From Xylanimonas allomyrinae (GTDB taxonomy: Bacteria; Actinomycetota; Actinomycetes; Actinomycetales; Cellulomonadaceae): a stretch of 64,000 nt of DNA. A program made the position numbers and the translations under genes. Shown piece after piece: positions 1-9,892 of this stretch (position 1 is its first letter; every line of letters starts with the position of its first letter). The DNA is taken from positions 2,666,001 through 2,730,000 of the forward strand of contig NZ_CP035495.1 in the NCBI RefSeq assembly GCF_004135345.1, written 5' to 3'. The notes beneath the pieces were generated by a model. The model saw only the letters and a program-made list of their open reading frames with translations. It did no database searches and was not told the origin of the DNA.

Positions 1-308
1 CCGACCACGACCTGCTCGGGCAGCACCCCCACATGGGCCGCGAGCGCCTCGACGAGCTCGCTCGCGTACATGTCGGGGTACCGGTTCGCGTCGGCCGCGG
101 CCTCGGCGATGGCCGCCACCACGGACGGGAGCGGCCCGTACGGGTTCTCGTTGGACGACAGCTTCCACAGCCGCTCGCCGGCCGCGGGCCGGGCACCGGG
201 GACGTACGGAGGCAGCGCCTCCACGGCGGCCCTCAGCGGAACGTGCTCCCGAGCGTCACGCGAAGGGTCGGAAGGGCGGTTCACGGCTGTCTCCACGGCG
301 TCCAGCAT
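1..308 (-). CDS. Histidinol-phosphate-type aminotransferase, N-terminal part
   Basis: A minus-strand reading frame starts with ATG at 308 and runs off the left edge, giving about 102 residues. It reads like the start of a class I/II PLP-dependent aminotransferase of the HisC/aromatic aminotransferase group: PPYVPGAR near residue 35, then KLSSNENPYGPLPSV near residue 48, then NRYPDMYASELVEALA. The SNENPYGP segment is a well-known substrate-contact motif of HisC enzymes, which transaminate imidazole-acetol phosphate in histidine synthesis; some paralogues act on aromatic amino acids. The catalytic lysine lies outside the window, so the substrate cannot be decided. The start is only 15 bp from the divergent membrane-protein gene. 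Confidence 0.88.
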   Translation of the reverse strand, partial: MLDAVETAVNRPSDPSRDAREHVPLRAAVEALPPYVPGARPAAGERLWKLSSNENPYGPLPSVVAAIAEAAADANRYPDMYASELVEALAAHVGVLPEQVVV

Positions 309-323
309 GCCACGATGACGTGC

Positions 324-725
324 ATGAACTTCGTCGTGCGCGTCCTGGTGACCGCCCTCGCCCTGTGGGTGACGAGCCTCGTCATCCCCGCTCATGTCGA
401 CATCATCGACGATGGGACGCGGGGCGGGACGGTCCTCGCCGTGCTCGTCGTCGCGCTCGTCTTCAACCTGGTCCACCTCGTCGTCAAGCCCGTCGTCAAG
501 GTGCTCTCCGTACCGCTGTACATCCTGACCCTCGGGCTGTTCACGCTGGTGGTCAACGCCTTCATGCTGTGGCTGACGACGTGGATCACCGACAAGAGCT
601 GGTTCGGGGACCAGCCGTGGGGCCTCGACATCAACGGCGGCTTCTGGTGGTACGTGCTGGCTGCGCTGATCATCGCGATCCTCCAGGTGGTCATCGGGGC
701 GTTCGCCCCGAAGCGTCGCTCCTGA
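324..725 (+). CDS. Phage holin family / small four-helix membrane protein
   Basis: A protein of about 133 residues with four hydrophobic segments: residues 1-25 beginning MNFVVRVLVTALALW, then about 33-55 (GGTVLAVLVVALVFNLVHLV), 62-90 (LYILTLGLFTLVVNAFMLWL) and 107-130. This matches the actinobacterial phage_holin_4_2 (PF04020) family of small inner-membrane proteins, whose cellular role is not settled and need not involve phage. ATG at 324 is preferred because the family usually begins MNF; an in-frame ATG at 315 adds three residues. It is divergent from the aminotransferase and shares a very short intergenic space with it. No prophage genes are nearby. Confidence 0.8.
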   Translation: MNFVVRVLVTALALWVTSLVIPAHVDIIDDGTRGGTVLAVLVVALVFNLVHLVVKPVVKVLSVPLYILTLGLFTLVVNAFMLWLTTWITDKSWFGDQPWGLDINGGFWWYVLAALIIAILQVVIGAFAPKRRS

Positions 726-781
726 CGCACCCCGCCCCTCCCCCGGGTCCCCGGAAGGCAGGTGCGCCGGCGTCCGGCCGG

Positions 782-2500
782 TCACGGCTGCCCCGCCCAC
801 GCGCGGCGCGCCGTGTAGAACCGGGTCTGCGCGGAGGCTCCCCGCAGCAGCGGCTCGATCCTGCCGAGGACGTCGGCCACCTGGGCGTGGCCGGTCTCGC
901 GCGCGAGACCGAGCGTCCGCAGGTGGGTCCCCAGCCCGTGGGCCGACGGGATGGTGCCCGCCGCGGCGCGGTCCACGGGCGACGACGACGCCCCGAGCCG
1001 CCGCGTGACGGTGACCCGGTCCGCCGTACGCGGGTTCTCGAGCCCCGAGCGCCCGTCGGTGGCCGACACCAGCTCCTCGTCGTTCTCCAGGTGCAGCACG
1101 GGCACACCGCGCGGGGCGGTGAAGCTCGCGGTCGGCGACCCCGCGGTGACGACGGCTCCCAGGCGGTGTCGCCGCAGGAACGCCGGCGACGACGCGAGGG
1201 ACATGGCCGCGATCCCGCCGAGGCTGTGCCCCACGAGCACGACGGGCTCCTCGGGCTGCGCGCCCGCCTCGTCGAGCGCGTCCGAGACCGCGGTGGTCAC
1301 GTCGGCGGCTCGGTGTGCCATGAGGTCGACGTCGGTGACGCCGTCGAACGGGTGCACCAGGCTCACGACGTCCTGCGTCCCCGGGACGAGGACCGTCCAG
1401 GACACGGTGCCGTCGTCGTGCACCACACGCTCGACGGCCAGCGTCCCAGCGGGCGCACGCACCGGGGCGCGGCCTGGGAACACGCCGTTGCCCGTCAGGT
1501 CGGCGACGCGGGCGAGCGCCTCGTCGACGCTGCCCGTGGGGGTGCCCCGCCACGCCTGCGCCCCGGGCGTCACCTCGCCGACCGAGACGCGCGAGGTCGG
1601 CAGCAGGTCGTGAACCATCGTGCTGAGCACCCGGGCACCGCCCGTGACGGACACGTCGCCGCGCGACTCCGCGGGCCGTGCCGCCGCGACGCCGACGCCG
1701 AGACCCGTGATCACCTCGTCGCCCCAGAGCGCCCCCACCGCGGTCAGCGCCCTGACGGCGGCGTTCTCCTTGTCGTGCGAGCCCGCGCTGTCACGCGCGC
1801 CAGGCTCGTCGCGTGCGCCAGGCTCGTCGCGTGCACCCGTCTCGTCGCGTGCGCCCGCCTCGTCGTCGTGCGCGCCCGCGGCCAGCCGGGCAGCACCCGC
1901 GGTGCCCACCACGACCGCCCCGAGCGTCCGGCGCAGCTGCGGCGACGACGCGTAGAGGTAGGCGGCCGATGCGGTGCCGACGCCGACGAGCGCACCGACC
2001 GCGCGCTCGGCGAACGACTCGCCCTCCTCGTAGAGCCCGGCGGCCCGCAGCAGGCGCTCGGCGAGGTGGGCGCACTCGTCGGCGTCCCCGCGCAGGCGGG
2101 CGGCCACGGAGCGTGCGTCGTCGGCCAGGGCACGCCGGGCGGCGGCGTCGCCCGGCGTGCACACGGCGCCGGCAGCGGCCTCGTGCCCGGCACCGGCACC
2201 CGCACCGATTCCAGTCCCGTGGGCGCCGATCCCCGCCGGGGCGAGGCCGAGCCCGGCCCGCCACGCCGCGCGGTCGAGCTCCTGCACGGCCAGGCCCGTG
2301 CGGGACACCGCGGTGAGCAACGCCTCGCCCGCGGCGCGGCTGCGCGCGGCTGCCGCACGCACCTCCTGGACGTCAGCCCTCGCGAGCCCGCGCCCACCCG
2401 CGACGCGGATCGTGTCGGCGGCCGGCACCAGCTCCGCACCCGAGCCCGTCGGGCCGGTTGCCGCCACGGCCCCCGGCAGGCGCGCTCCGGCCGCGCTCAT
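782..2500 (-). CDS. Alpha/beta hydrolase with long helical N-terminal region
   Basis: A 572-residue protein. The C-terminal part carries a lipase-type nucleophile elbow, VLVGHSLGGIAAM, with Ser at about residue 426, preceded by a beta-strand region SWTVLVPGTQDVV and followed by VVTAGSPTASF and a late His in PSAHGLGTH. The first 250 or so residues are Ala/Arg-rich and helical, followed by a low-complexity linker with repeated GARDE units (about residues 215-240). ATG at 2500 overlaps the stop of the WXG100-like gene by four bases, so the two are translationally coupled. The arrangement resembles secretion-linked hydrolases that follow WXG100-type proteins in actinomycetes. No signal peptide or membrane segment is obvious. 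Substrate unknown. Confidence 0.75.
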   Translation of the reverse strand: MSAAGARLPGAVAATGPTGSGAELVPAADTIRVAGGRGLARADVQEVRAAAARSRAAGEALLTAVSRTGLAVQELDRAAWRAGLGLAPAGIGAHGTGIGAGAGAGHEAAAGAVCTPGDAAARRALADDARSVAARLRGDADECAHLAERLLRAAGLYEEGESFAERAVGALVGVGTASAAYLYASSPQLRRTLGAVVVGTAGAARLAAGAHDDEAGARDETGARDEPGARDEPGARDSAGSHDKENAAVRALTAVGALWGDEVITGLGVGVAAARPAESRGDVSVTGGARVLSTMVHDLLPTSRVSVGEVTPGAQAWRGTPTGSVDEALARVADLTGNGVFPGRAPVRAPAGTLAVERVVHDDGTVSWTVLVPGTQDVVSLVHPFDGVTDVDLMAHRAADVTTAVSDALDEAGAQPEEPVVLVGHSLGGIAAMSLASSPAFLRRHRLGAVVTAGSPTASFTAPRGVPVLHLENDEELVSATDGRSGLENPRTADRVTVTRRLGASSSPVDRAAAGTIPSAHGLGTHLRTLGLARETGHAQVADVLGRIEPLLRGASAQTRFYTARRAWAGQP

Positions 2501-2823
2501 CCCCGCACCGCCAACCTCGCGACCGCCGACCTCAGGTCGTCGACCGCACGTGCGTCGCGGCGAGTCGCCGCGACGACCTGCGCGAGCCGGTCGCGGAAGA
2601 CCTCCGCGGCCGGGGACGCCCATGCCAGCGCAGCGGCTCGGCCGAGCCCGTCGAGCGCGTCCGCGAGCGCGGCCCGCGCGGCCTCGAGCTCGACGGCCGC
2701 GCCGTCCACGCCGGGTCCCCCACCGGCCCGCGCGGCCGGCCCGGCCGTCAGGCCGACGCCGAACCCGAAGGCCGGCCCCACGCCACCCTGGTCGGCGACA
2801 CCGCCTCGCGACCTGCCCGCCAT
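2497..2823 (-). CDS. WXG100-like small protein
   Basis: A 108-residue protein starting at ATG 2823 behind the purine-rich sequence AAGGGGACC. After a glycine-rich head, residues 40-108 are predicted helical with the pattern ALAWASPAAEVFRDRLAQVV, in which W-A-S and the downstream heptads resemble the helix-turn-helix of WXG100 (ESX) secretion substrates; a strict W-X-G is not present (W-A-S instead). The gene ends in an ATGA overlap with the hydrolase gene, suggesting one functional unit, possibly a partner or chaperone for the hydrolase. No ESX secretion genes are in the window, so secretion by that route is only an inference. Confidence 0.55.
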   Translation of the reverse strand: MAGRSRGGVADQGGVGPAFGFGVGLTAGPAARAGGGPGVDGAAVELEAARAALADALDGLGRAAALAWASPAAEVFRDRLAQVVAATRRDARAVDDLRSAVARLAVRG

Positions 2824-3087
2824 TCCGGTCCCCTTCCCCTCGGCGCAGCGGACCGCTCCCGCGACCACCGTGCATCCCGTCGCCTCCACCGGTGCTCGGT
2901 GCGCCGGCCCCGCGGACTCTAGGCAGCGCCCGCCCCCGCCGTCGGGCGCGAACGGCCCGCTGTGCATAACCCGGCGGCAGGCCCCCGCGGGCATCCGGCC
3001 CGCCCGTTGTGTGACGGTGACGCGGCGCGCCGGAACCGCGCGCCGCCGCGACCCGGTGACGCCCGGCGGCCGTGGGAGAATCGCCCC

Positions 3088-4566
3088 GTGACCTCCCCCG
3101 TGCTGCCCGCCGCGCCGACCTCCGCCCGCGTCGACCTCGCCGACGTCACCCCGCCCATCGCGCTGGGCCCCCTCGACGGGCGCTACCGCGCGGCCGTGGC
3201 GCCGCTGGTGAACCATCTCAGCGAGGCAGCGCTCAACCGGGCGCGCATCCACGTCGAGGTCGAGTGGCTCGTCACGCTGTGCAACGGGGTGCCGGGCGTG
3301 GCGACGCCCGTCGTCCCGGGCGCTCCCGCGCTGTCGGACACCGAGGTGGCCTACCTGCGGCAGATCCCCGCGACCTTCGGTGCCGCCGAGATCGAGGAGC
3401 TCGCCGCCATCGAGCGCGAGACGGTCCACGACGTCAAGGCGGTCGAGTACTTCATCAAGCGCCGCATCGCGGCGGCGCCCGCGGCGCTCGGCACCACGAA
3501 CCTGCCGGCGGCCAGCGAGCTCGTCCACTTCGCGTGCACGTCGGAGGACATCAACAACCTCTCGTACGCGCTCATGGTCGCGGGAGCGATCCGCGACGTG
3601 TGGCTGCCCGCCGCGACCGCGCTGACCGACCAGGTCGCCGACATGGCCCGCGAGCTCGCGGACGTGCCCATGCTCAGCCGCACGCACGGCCAGCCCGCCA
3701 CCCCGACGACGCTCGGCAAGGAGCTCGCCGTCCTGACCCACCGCCTGCGCCGCCAGCTGCGCCGCGTCGGCGCCGCCGAGTACCTGGGCAAGCTCAACGG
3801 CGCCACGGGCACGTACGGCGCCCACGTGGTCGCCGTCCCCGGCGTCGACTGGCCCGCGGTGAGCAGGCACGTCGTCGAGAGCCTGGGCCTGACCTGGAAC
3901 CCGCTGACCACGCAGATCGAGTCGCACGACTGGCAGGCCGAGGTCTACGCCGACGTCGCCCGCTTCAACCGCATCCTGCACAACCTCGCGACCGACGTGT
4001 GGACGTACATCTCGATGGGGTTCTTCACGCAGATCCCCGTCGCCGGGGCCACCGGCTCGTCCACCATGCCGCACAAGGTGAACCCGATCCGGTTCGAGAA
4101 CGCCGAGGCCAACCTCGAGATCTCGTGCTCGCTGCTCGACACGCTCGGCGCGACCCTGGTCACGAGCCGCCTGCAGCGCGACCTCACCGACTCCACGACG
4201 CAGCGCAACATCGGCCCGGCGTTCGGCCACTCGCTGCTCGCGATCGACAACGTCCAACGCGGCCTCAAGGCCCTGCACGCCAACGCTGCTCTCATGGCCG
4301 AGGACCTCGACCAGAACTGGGAGGTGCTCGGCGAGCCGATCCAGTCCGCCATGCGCGCCGCCTCCGTCGCGGGCGTGCCGGGCATGGAGAACCCGTACGA
4401 GCGCCTCAAGGATCTGACGCGCGGCCAGCGTGTCGACGCCGTGCGCCTGCGCGAGTTCGTCGGCACGCTCGGCCTTCCCGACGACGTCGCCGCGCGCCTC
4501 CAGGCGCTCACCCCGGCGTCATACACCGGGCTCGCGGCGCGGCTGGTGGCCGACCACCTGGCCTGA
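3088..4566 (+). CDS. purB: Adenylosuccinate lyase
   Basis: PurB removes fumarate from SAICAR and from adenylosuccinate in purine synthesis, as a cytosolic homotetramer. The 492-residue product opens with PPIALGPLDGRYRAAVAPL and has the lyase signature GSSTMPHKVNP at about residues 322-333, the TSEDINN segment near 150 and the RTHGQPATPTTLGKE segment with the catalytic His near 197. It resembles the E. coli-type subfamily but is about 35 residues longer, mostly an N-terminal tail. GTG at 3088 is chosen because upstream codons look non-coding. The gene stands alone; its purine pathway partners are not in the window. Confidence 0.95.
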   Translation: MTSPVLPAAPTSARVDLADVTPPIALGPLDGRYRAAVAPLVNHLSEAALNRARIHVEVEWLVTLCNGVPGVATPVVPGAPALSDTEVAYLRQIPATFGAAEIEELAAIERETVHDVKAVEYFIKRRIAAAPAALGTTNLPAASELVHFACTSEDINNLSYALMVAGAIRDVWLPAATALTDQVADMARELADVPMLSRTHGQPATPTTLGKELAVLTHRLRRQLRRVGAAEYLGKLNGATGTYGAHVVAVPGVDWPAVSRHVVESLGLTWNPLTTQIESHDWQAEVYADVARFNRILHNLATDVWTYISMGFFTQIPVAGATGSSTMPHKVNPIRFENAEANLEISCSLLDTLGATLVTSRLQRDLTDSTTQRNIGPAFGHSLLAIDNVQRGLKALHANAALMAEDLDQNWEVLGEPIQSAMRAASVAGVPGMENPYERLKDLTRGQRVDAVRLREFVGTLGLPDDVAARLQALTPASYTGLAARLVADHLA

Positions 4567-4600
4567 CCGCGGACAGGCGGGACGGAACGGCTGCGGGAAG

Positions 4601-5038
4601 TCAGCCGCCGTCGCCGTCGCCGTCTGCGCTGCGCTCGCCGTCCTCGCCGTCCCGGTAGGCGACGCGCGTGCCCGGGCGGTGCACGAGCACCTGCGCGACC
4701 GCCGCGCGGTGCCACGACGCGGGGTAGCCCGCTTCGGGGCCGCCGGCCGACGAGACGTCGGCGTCGGTGCGCCACGTCACGAGCCGAGGCTCGCTCATGG
4801 CGGAGAGCGCTCCGTCGAGCCGCTGGACGAGCTCGTCATGGCATGTCTGGAGGCGTTCGATCTCGGCGCAGACGCCGCGTGGCACGCGCCGCACGCCGGC
4901 CTCCCAGCGGTGCAGCGACCGCTCGTTGACGTCGAGGTGGTCCGCCAGCCAGCGGGTGGTGAGCCCGAGGCGTTCGCGGGTGCAGCGCAGGGCGGCCCCC
5001 GTCATGGGGTCGGGTGCCGGGGTTCGAACGTCGGTCAT
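4601..5038 (-). CDS. Small helix-turn-helix protein
   Basis: A 145-residue protein from ATG at 5038, with GGAG seven bases upstream. Residues 10-50 form a lambda-repressor-like HTH: RCTRERLGLTTRWLADHLDV then NERSLHRWEAGVRRVP. A second half (about 55-130) has DELVQRL and a WRTDAD/PASWHRAAVAQVL segment that resembles the C-terminal part of YdiL/Aca2-type DUF1870 proteins. The last residues are a Gly/Asp run (GDGDGG). It is convergent with purB (34 bp between stops) and divergent from the licT-like gene, so it could bind that shared intergenic region, but nothing in the sequence shows its target. Confidence 0.65.
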   Translation of the reverse strand: MTDVRTPAPDPMTGAALRCTRERLGLTTRWLADHLDVNERSLHRWEAGVRRVPRGVCAEIERLQTCHDELVQRLDGALSAMSEPRLVTWRTDADVSSAGGPEAGYPASWHRAAVAQVLVHRPGTRVAYRDGEDGERSADGDGDGG

Positions 5039-5211
5039 CGTGACTCCTGCTGCTGAGGTCCTCCATCCCACCGTATCGCCAGGTGTGTCTCGTCTGGGAG
5101 TCCGCGGTGATCGTTCTGACAGGGTCACACTTCGGTGTCCCGAGCAACGTTTCGCGCCAGCGCTGGGTCTCGCCAGGACCGCCGCCCCCCTCCGGCTCTA
5201 GACTCGCCGCC

Positions 5212-6099
5212 ATGGCACGCAGGGATGCGGCACAAGCCCCCCGTGGAGCCATCAAGGTCCTGAACAACAACGTTGTCGTCGCCGTCGACCCCCAGGGCGG
5301 CGAGCGCGTGCTCATGGGGCGCGGCCTTGCGTTCGGCCTGCGACCGGGCGGCGACATCGACCCCGCGAAGGTCGAGAAGACATTCATCCTCGCGCAGGGC
5401 GAGCAGGGGGAACGTGAGCGCCAGATCCTGGCCTCCGCCCCGTACGCCGTGGTCGAGGCGGTGAGCGCCGCCGTCGACGACGCCGAGCGGTTCCTCGGGC
5501 GCCGCCTCGGGCGCCGGCTCGTGCTCGCCGTCATCGACCACGTCCAGTTCGCGCTCGAACGGCTCAAGGACGCCGTCCGGATACCGACGGCAATGCCCGA
5601 GATCCGGGTGCTCTACCCCAAGGAGTCGGCCGCCGCCGCGCGCATGACGGACTCGATCGGAGCCGCACTCGGCGTCGTGCTGCCCGAGGAGGAGACCGTC
5701 TTCCTCACGATGCACCTGCTCAACGTGACGCGCGGGATGCCCGACGGCGCGACGACGCTCCTGTTCCGCCGCGTACGCCACGTCGTCGCCACGGTCGAGA
5801 CCGAGCTCGGCGTCACGCTCGACCCGGACAGTGCCGACTACGCACGGTTCGTCATCCACGTGCAGTTCCTGCTCCAGCGGCTCGTGAACGACGCGATGCT
5901 GCGCAACTCCGACGTCTCGTTCCTCGAGTTCACCAAGCACACCTACCCGCGTTCCTACGCGATCGCACGGCAGGTCAAGACGTACGTCGTGGGCGCGACG
6001 GGCACCGAGCTCACCGACGAGGAGCTCATGTACGTCACCGTCCACGTCGAGCGTCTGGCCCAGCAAGTTTCAGGTGGCGGTCAGGACACACGGTGCTAG
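5212..6099 (+). CDS. licT: LicT/BglG-family transcriptional antiterminator
   Basis: A 295-residue RNA-binding antiterminator. The N-terminal CAT domain (residues about 14-70) has KVLNNNVVVAVDPQGGERV and GRGLAFG, the family's RNA-contact surface. Two PRD domains follow, each with its two phosphorylatable histidines: IDHVQFALERL and TMHLLNV in PRD1, FVIHVQFLLQRL and VHVERLAQ in PRD2. In this family the PTS permease phosphorylates one PRD when sugar is absent, blocking activity, while HPr-dependent phosphorylation of the other supports it. Its target, a RAT sequence, sits just downstream of the gene and before the permease. ATG at 5212 starts the family-length product. Confidence 0.93.
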   Translation: MARRDAAQAPRGAIKVLNNNVVVAVDPQGGERVLMGRGLAFGLRPGGDIDPAKVEKTFILAQGEQGERERQILASAPYAVVEAVSAAVDDAERFLGRRLGRRLVLAVIDHVQFALERLKDAVRIPTAMPEIRVLYPKESAAAARMTDSIGAALGVVLPEEETVFLTMHLLNVTRGMPDGATTLLFRRVRHVVATVETELGVTLDPDSADYARFVIHVQFLLQRLVNDAMLRNSDVSFLEFTKHTYPRSYAIARQVKTYVVGATGTELTDEELMYVTVHVERLAQQVSGGGQDTRC

Positions 6100-6135
6100 A
6101 GTCTTCTGCGCGAGGTACTCCTCGTAGACATCTCT

Positions 6136-6165
6136 GGATTGTTACCGCGTCGGCGGGCAAAACCT
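6136..6165 (+). promoter_or_regulatory. RAT ribonucleic antiterminator site
   Basis: The 30-base stretch begins GGATTGTTACCGCG and ends GGCGGGCAAAACCT. It matches the known LicT/BglG antiterminator target almost base for base (GGATTGTTACTG...GGCAAAACCT), lies 36 bp after the antiterminator gene and overlaps the 5' arm of the terminator that follows, exactly the layout needed for competing RNA structures. Confidence 0.93.
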
Positions 6166-6212
6166 GAGCTCACATCACCGGTCCTGGTGGTGAACGGGCT
6201 CGGGTTTTTTTG
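6161..6212 (+). terminator. Regulated intrinsic terminator before the PTS permease gene
   Basis: AACCTGAGC (6161-6169) pairs with GCTCGGGTT (6198-6206); an inner arm CATCACC pairs with GGTGGTG. A run of seven or more T follows at 6205-6211, rare in this GC-rich DNA. The first five bases of the left arm belong to the RAT site, so binding of the antiterminator should prevent this hairpin. Confidence 0.9.
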
Positions 6213-6296
6213 TTGCCCTCGTTGTGTCGCCCACCGCGTGGTCGCAGAGTCGAAGTTCGACAGGCCGCAACGTAGCGGCGGAAGGTGGGCAGTCCG

Positions 6297-8205
6297 ATGG
6301 ACTATCCCAAGACAGCAGCCGACGTCCTGCGGGGCGTCGGCGGAAAAGACAACGTGCAGTCCCTCGTGCACTGCGCGACGCGGCTGCGGTTCGTCCTCAA
6401 GGACGACGCCAAGGCCGACCCCACGGCCGTGCGGCAGGCTCCCGGGGTCATCACGACGGCGACCGCCGGCGGCCAGTTCCAGGTGGTGATCGGCAACGAG
6501 GTCCCCGAGGTGTACCAGGCGCTGGAGCCGCTGCTCGGCACCGGCAGCTCCGCCGCGACCGGAGGCGGTCAGCGCACGAACCTGCTCTCCCGGTTCATCG
6601 CCATGATCTCCGGGATCTTCCAGCCCGTGCTGTGGATCATCGCCGCCTCGGGTCTCATCAAGGCGTGCCTCGCGCTCGCGCTCAACTACGCGTGGATCAG
6701 CCCCGCGGGCGTCAACTACTCCGTGCTGTCCGGCATCGCGGACGCCGCGTTCTACTTCCTGCCCGTGCTGCTGGCGATCACCGCGGCCCGGTACTTCAAG
6801 GCGAACGAGTTCACCGCCGTCGTGATCGCCGCCGCCCTCCTCCACCCGACGATCGTGGGGCTCTTCCCCGGCATCGGCGCCCCCTCCACGACCGAGAGCT
6901 TCGCGGGCATCCCGATGACGCTCATGGTCGCCTACTCCGGCAGCGTCATCCCGATCATCGTCGCCGTCTGGGTGCAGTCCCACCTCGAACGACCCCTGTA
7001 CGCGCGCATCTGGGCGCCCGTGCGCCGGTTCGTCACCCCGATGGTCGTGCTGCTGATCATCGTCCCGCTCATCCTCATCGCCGTCGGACCGCTCGGGACG
7101 TACGTGAGCCTCGGCCTGTCGTCCGCGATCGACAGCGTGTTCGGTGCCGTGCCGTTCGTGGGCGGTGCGCTCATGGGCGGCCTGTGGCAGGTGCTCGTGA
7201 TCTTCGGCCTCCACTGGGGCCTGGTCCCGGTGTTCATCAACGAGGTCGGCGCCAACGGCGTGACGATCCTGGCCGCCCCGGTGTTCGCCGCCGTCTTCGG
7301 CCAGTCCGCCGCGGTGCTCGCGGTGTGGCTCCGCACGCGCAGCGCCGCCCGCCGTCAGCTCGCCGCCCCCGCGACCCTGTCCGGGTTCGTCGCCGGCATC
7401 ACCGAGCCCGCGATCTACGGCGTCAACCTGCCGCTCAAGCGGCCGTTCGTGTTCGGCGTGATCGGCGGCGCCGTCGGCGGCGCCATCATCGCCTCGGGCG
7501 GCACGTCGTCCAACAACCCCGCGCCGCCGTCGGGCCTGAGCTTCTGGCCCTCGCTCGCACCCCAGGGCGGGATCGCATGGATCGTCATCGGCGCGCTGGC
7601 CTCGATCGCCATCGCGTTCGCCCTCACCGTCGTGTTCTTCAAAGAGCCCGCCGACGGCGCCACGACCGCAGCCGCCGACGCACCGGGCGAGCACGCCGAC
7701 GGCACCGACGTGCGCAGCCCCCTCGACGGGACCGCGGTGCCCCTGAGCGAGTCACCCGACGCGGCGTTCTCGAGCGGTCTGCTCGGGCACGGCATGACGA
7801 TCAAGCCGCGTTCCGGCGCCGTGTTCGCGCCGTTCGACGGGACCGTGGTGACCCTGTTCCCGACCATGCACGCCATCGGGCTGCGCAGCACCGCCGGTGT
7901 CGAGCTGCTCATCCACGTCGGGATCGACACCGTCAAGCTCGGCGGGCAGCACTTCACCGCGCGCGTCGAGAGCGGCCAGCAGGTCAGCGCCGGCGACCTG
8001 CTGCTGCAGTTCGACCCGGAGGCGATCACGGCCGCGGGGTACGACCTGTCGACACCCGTCGTCGTGACGAACGGCGCCGCGCATGCCGTCGTCGACACCG
8101 TCGCGCCGGGCCCGATCGCCCACGGCGACCCGCTGTTCCGCACGGTCGCCCCCGGGCAGGCCGAACCTGAGAGCACCGCCGCGGCCGCCAGCGCCGCCCC
8201 GGCGG

Positions 8206-8213
<8 letters not shown>
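6297..8213 (+). CDS. bglF: Beta-glucoside PTS permease, EIIBCA
   Basis: A 638-residue fused PTS permease that imports and phosphorylates beta-glucosides at the membrane. EIIB is N-terminal with the phosphocysteine Cys26 in LVHCATRLRF. EIIC spans about 95-450 with some ten hydrophobic segments and the conserved GITEPAIYGV loop. EIIA is C-terminal, with active-site histidines His525 (MHAIGLRS) and His540 (LLIHVGIDTVKL). ATG at 6297 follows GGAAGG; a GTG at 6285 would add four residues. It is downstream of the RAT/terminator pair and upstream of the 6-phospho-beta-glucosidase. In the family EIIB also phosphorylates the antiterminator. The C-terminus is an Ala-rich tail. Confidence 0.95.
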
Positions 8214-9735
<1,522 letters not shown>

Positions 9736-9787
9736 GGCGCGGGGTCCAGCCGGTCGAGCCCTGCGCTGTGGGTGCTGGCCTGGATCG

Positions 9788-9805
9788 CGGGGCCCTCGGG
9801 CCCCG
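9788..9805. terminator. Weak hairpin between convergent genes
   Basis: CGGGGCCC and GGGCCCCG flank a two-base spacer between the bglA stop and the M15 peptidase stop. There is no T run, so termination is only a guess from its position between convergent genes. Confidence 0.35.
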
Positions 9806-9892
9806 TCGAGGCGCAACGCCGCAGGTCACACATCCGTCGGTCCGCTGCGCGCGGCTGTGCCGGAGCCCGGAGGCCGCTCGGCGGCCGGCATC

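Noticed and set aside
324-725. Prophage, based on the holin-family protein
   Set aside because: The family is chromosomal in most actinobacteria, and no phage structural, lysis or integrase gene is near.
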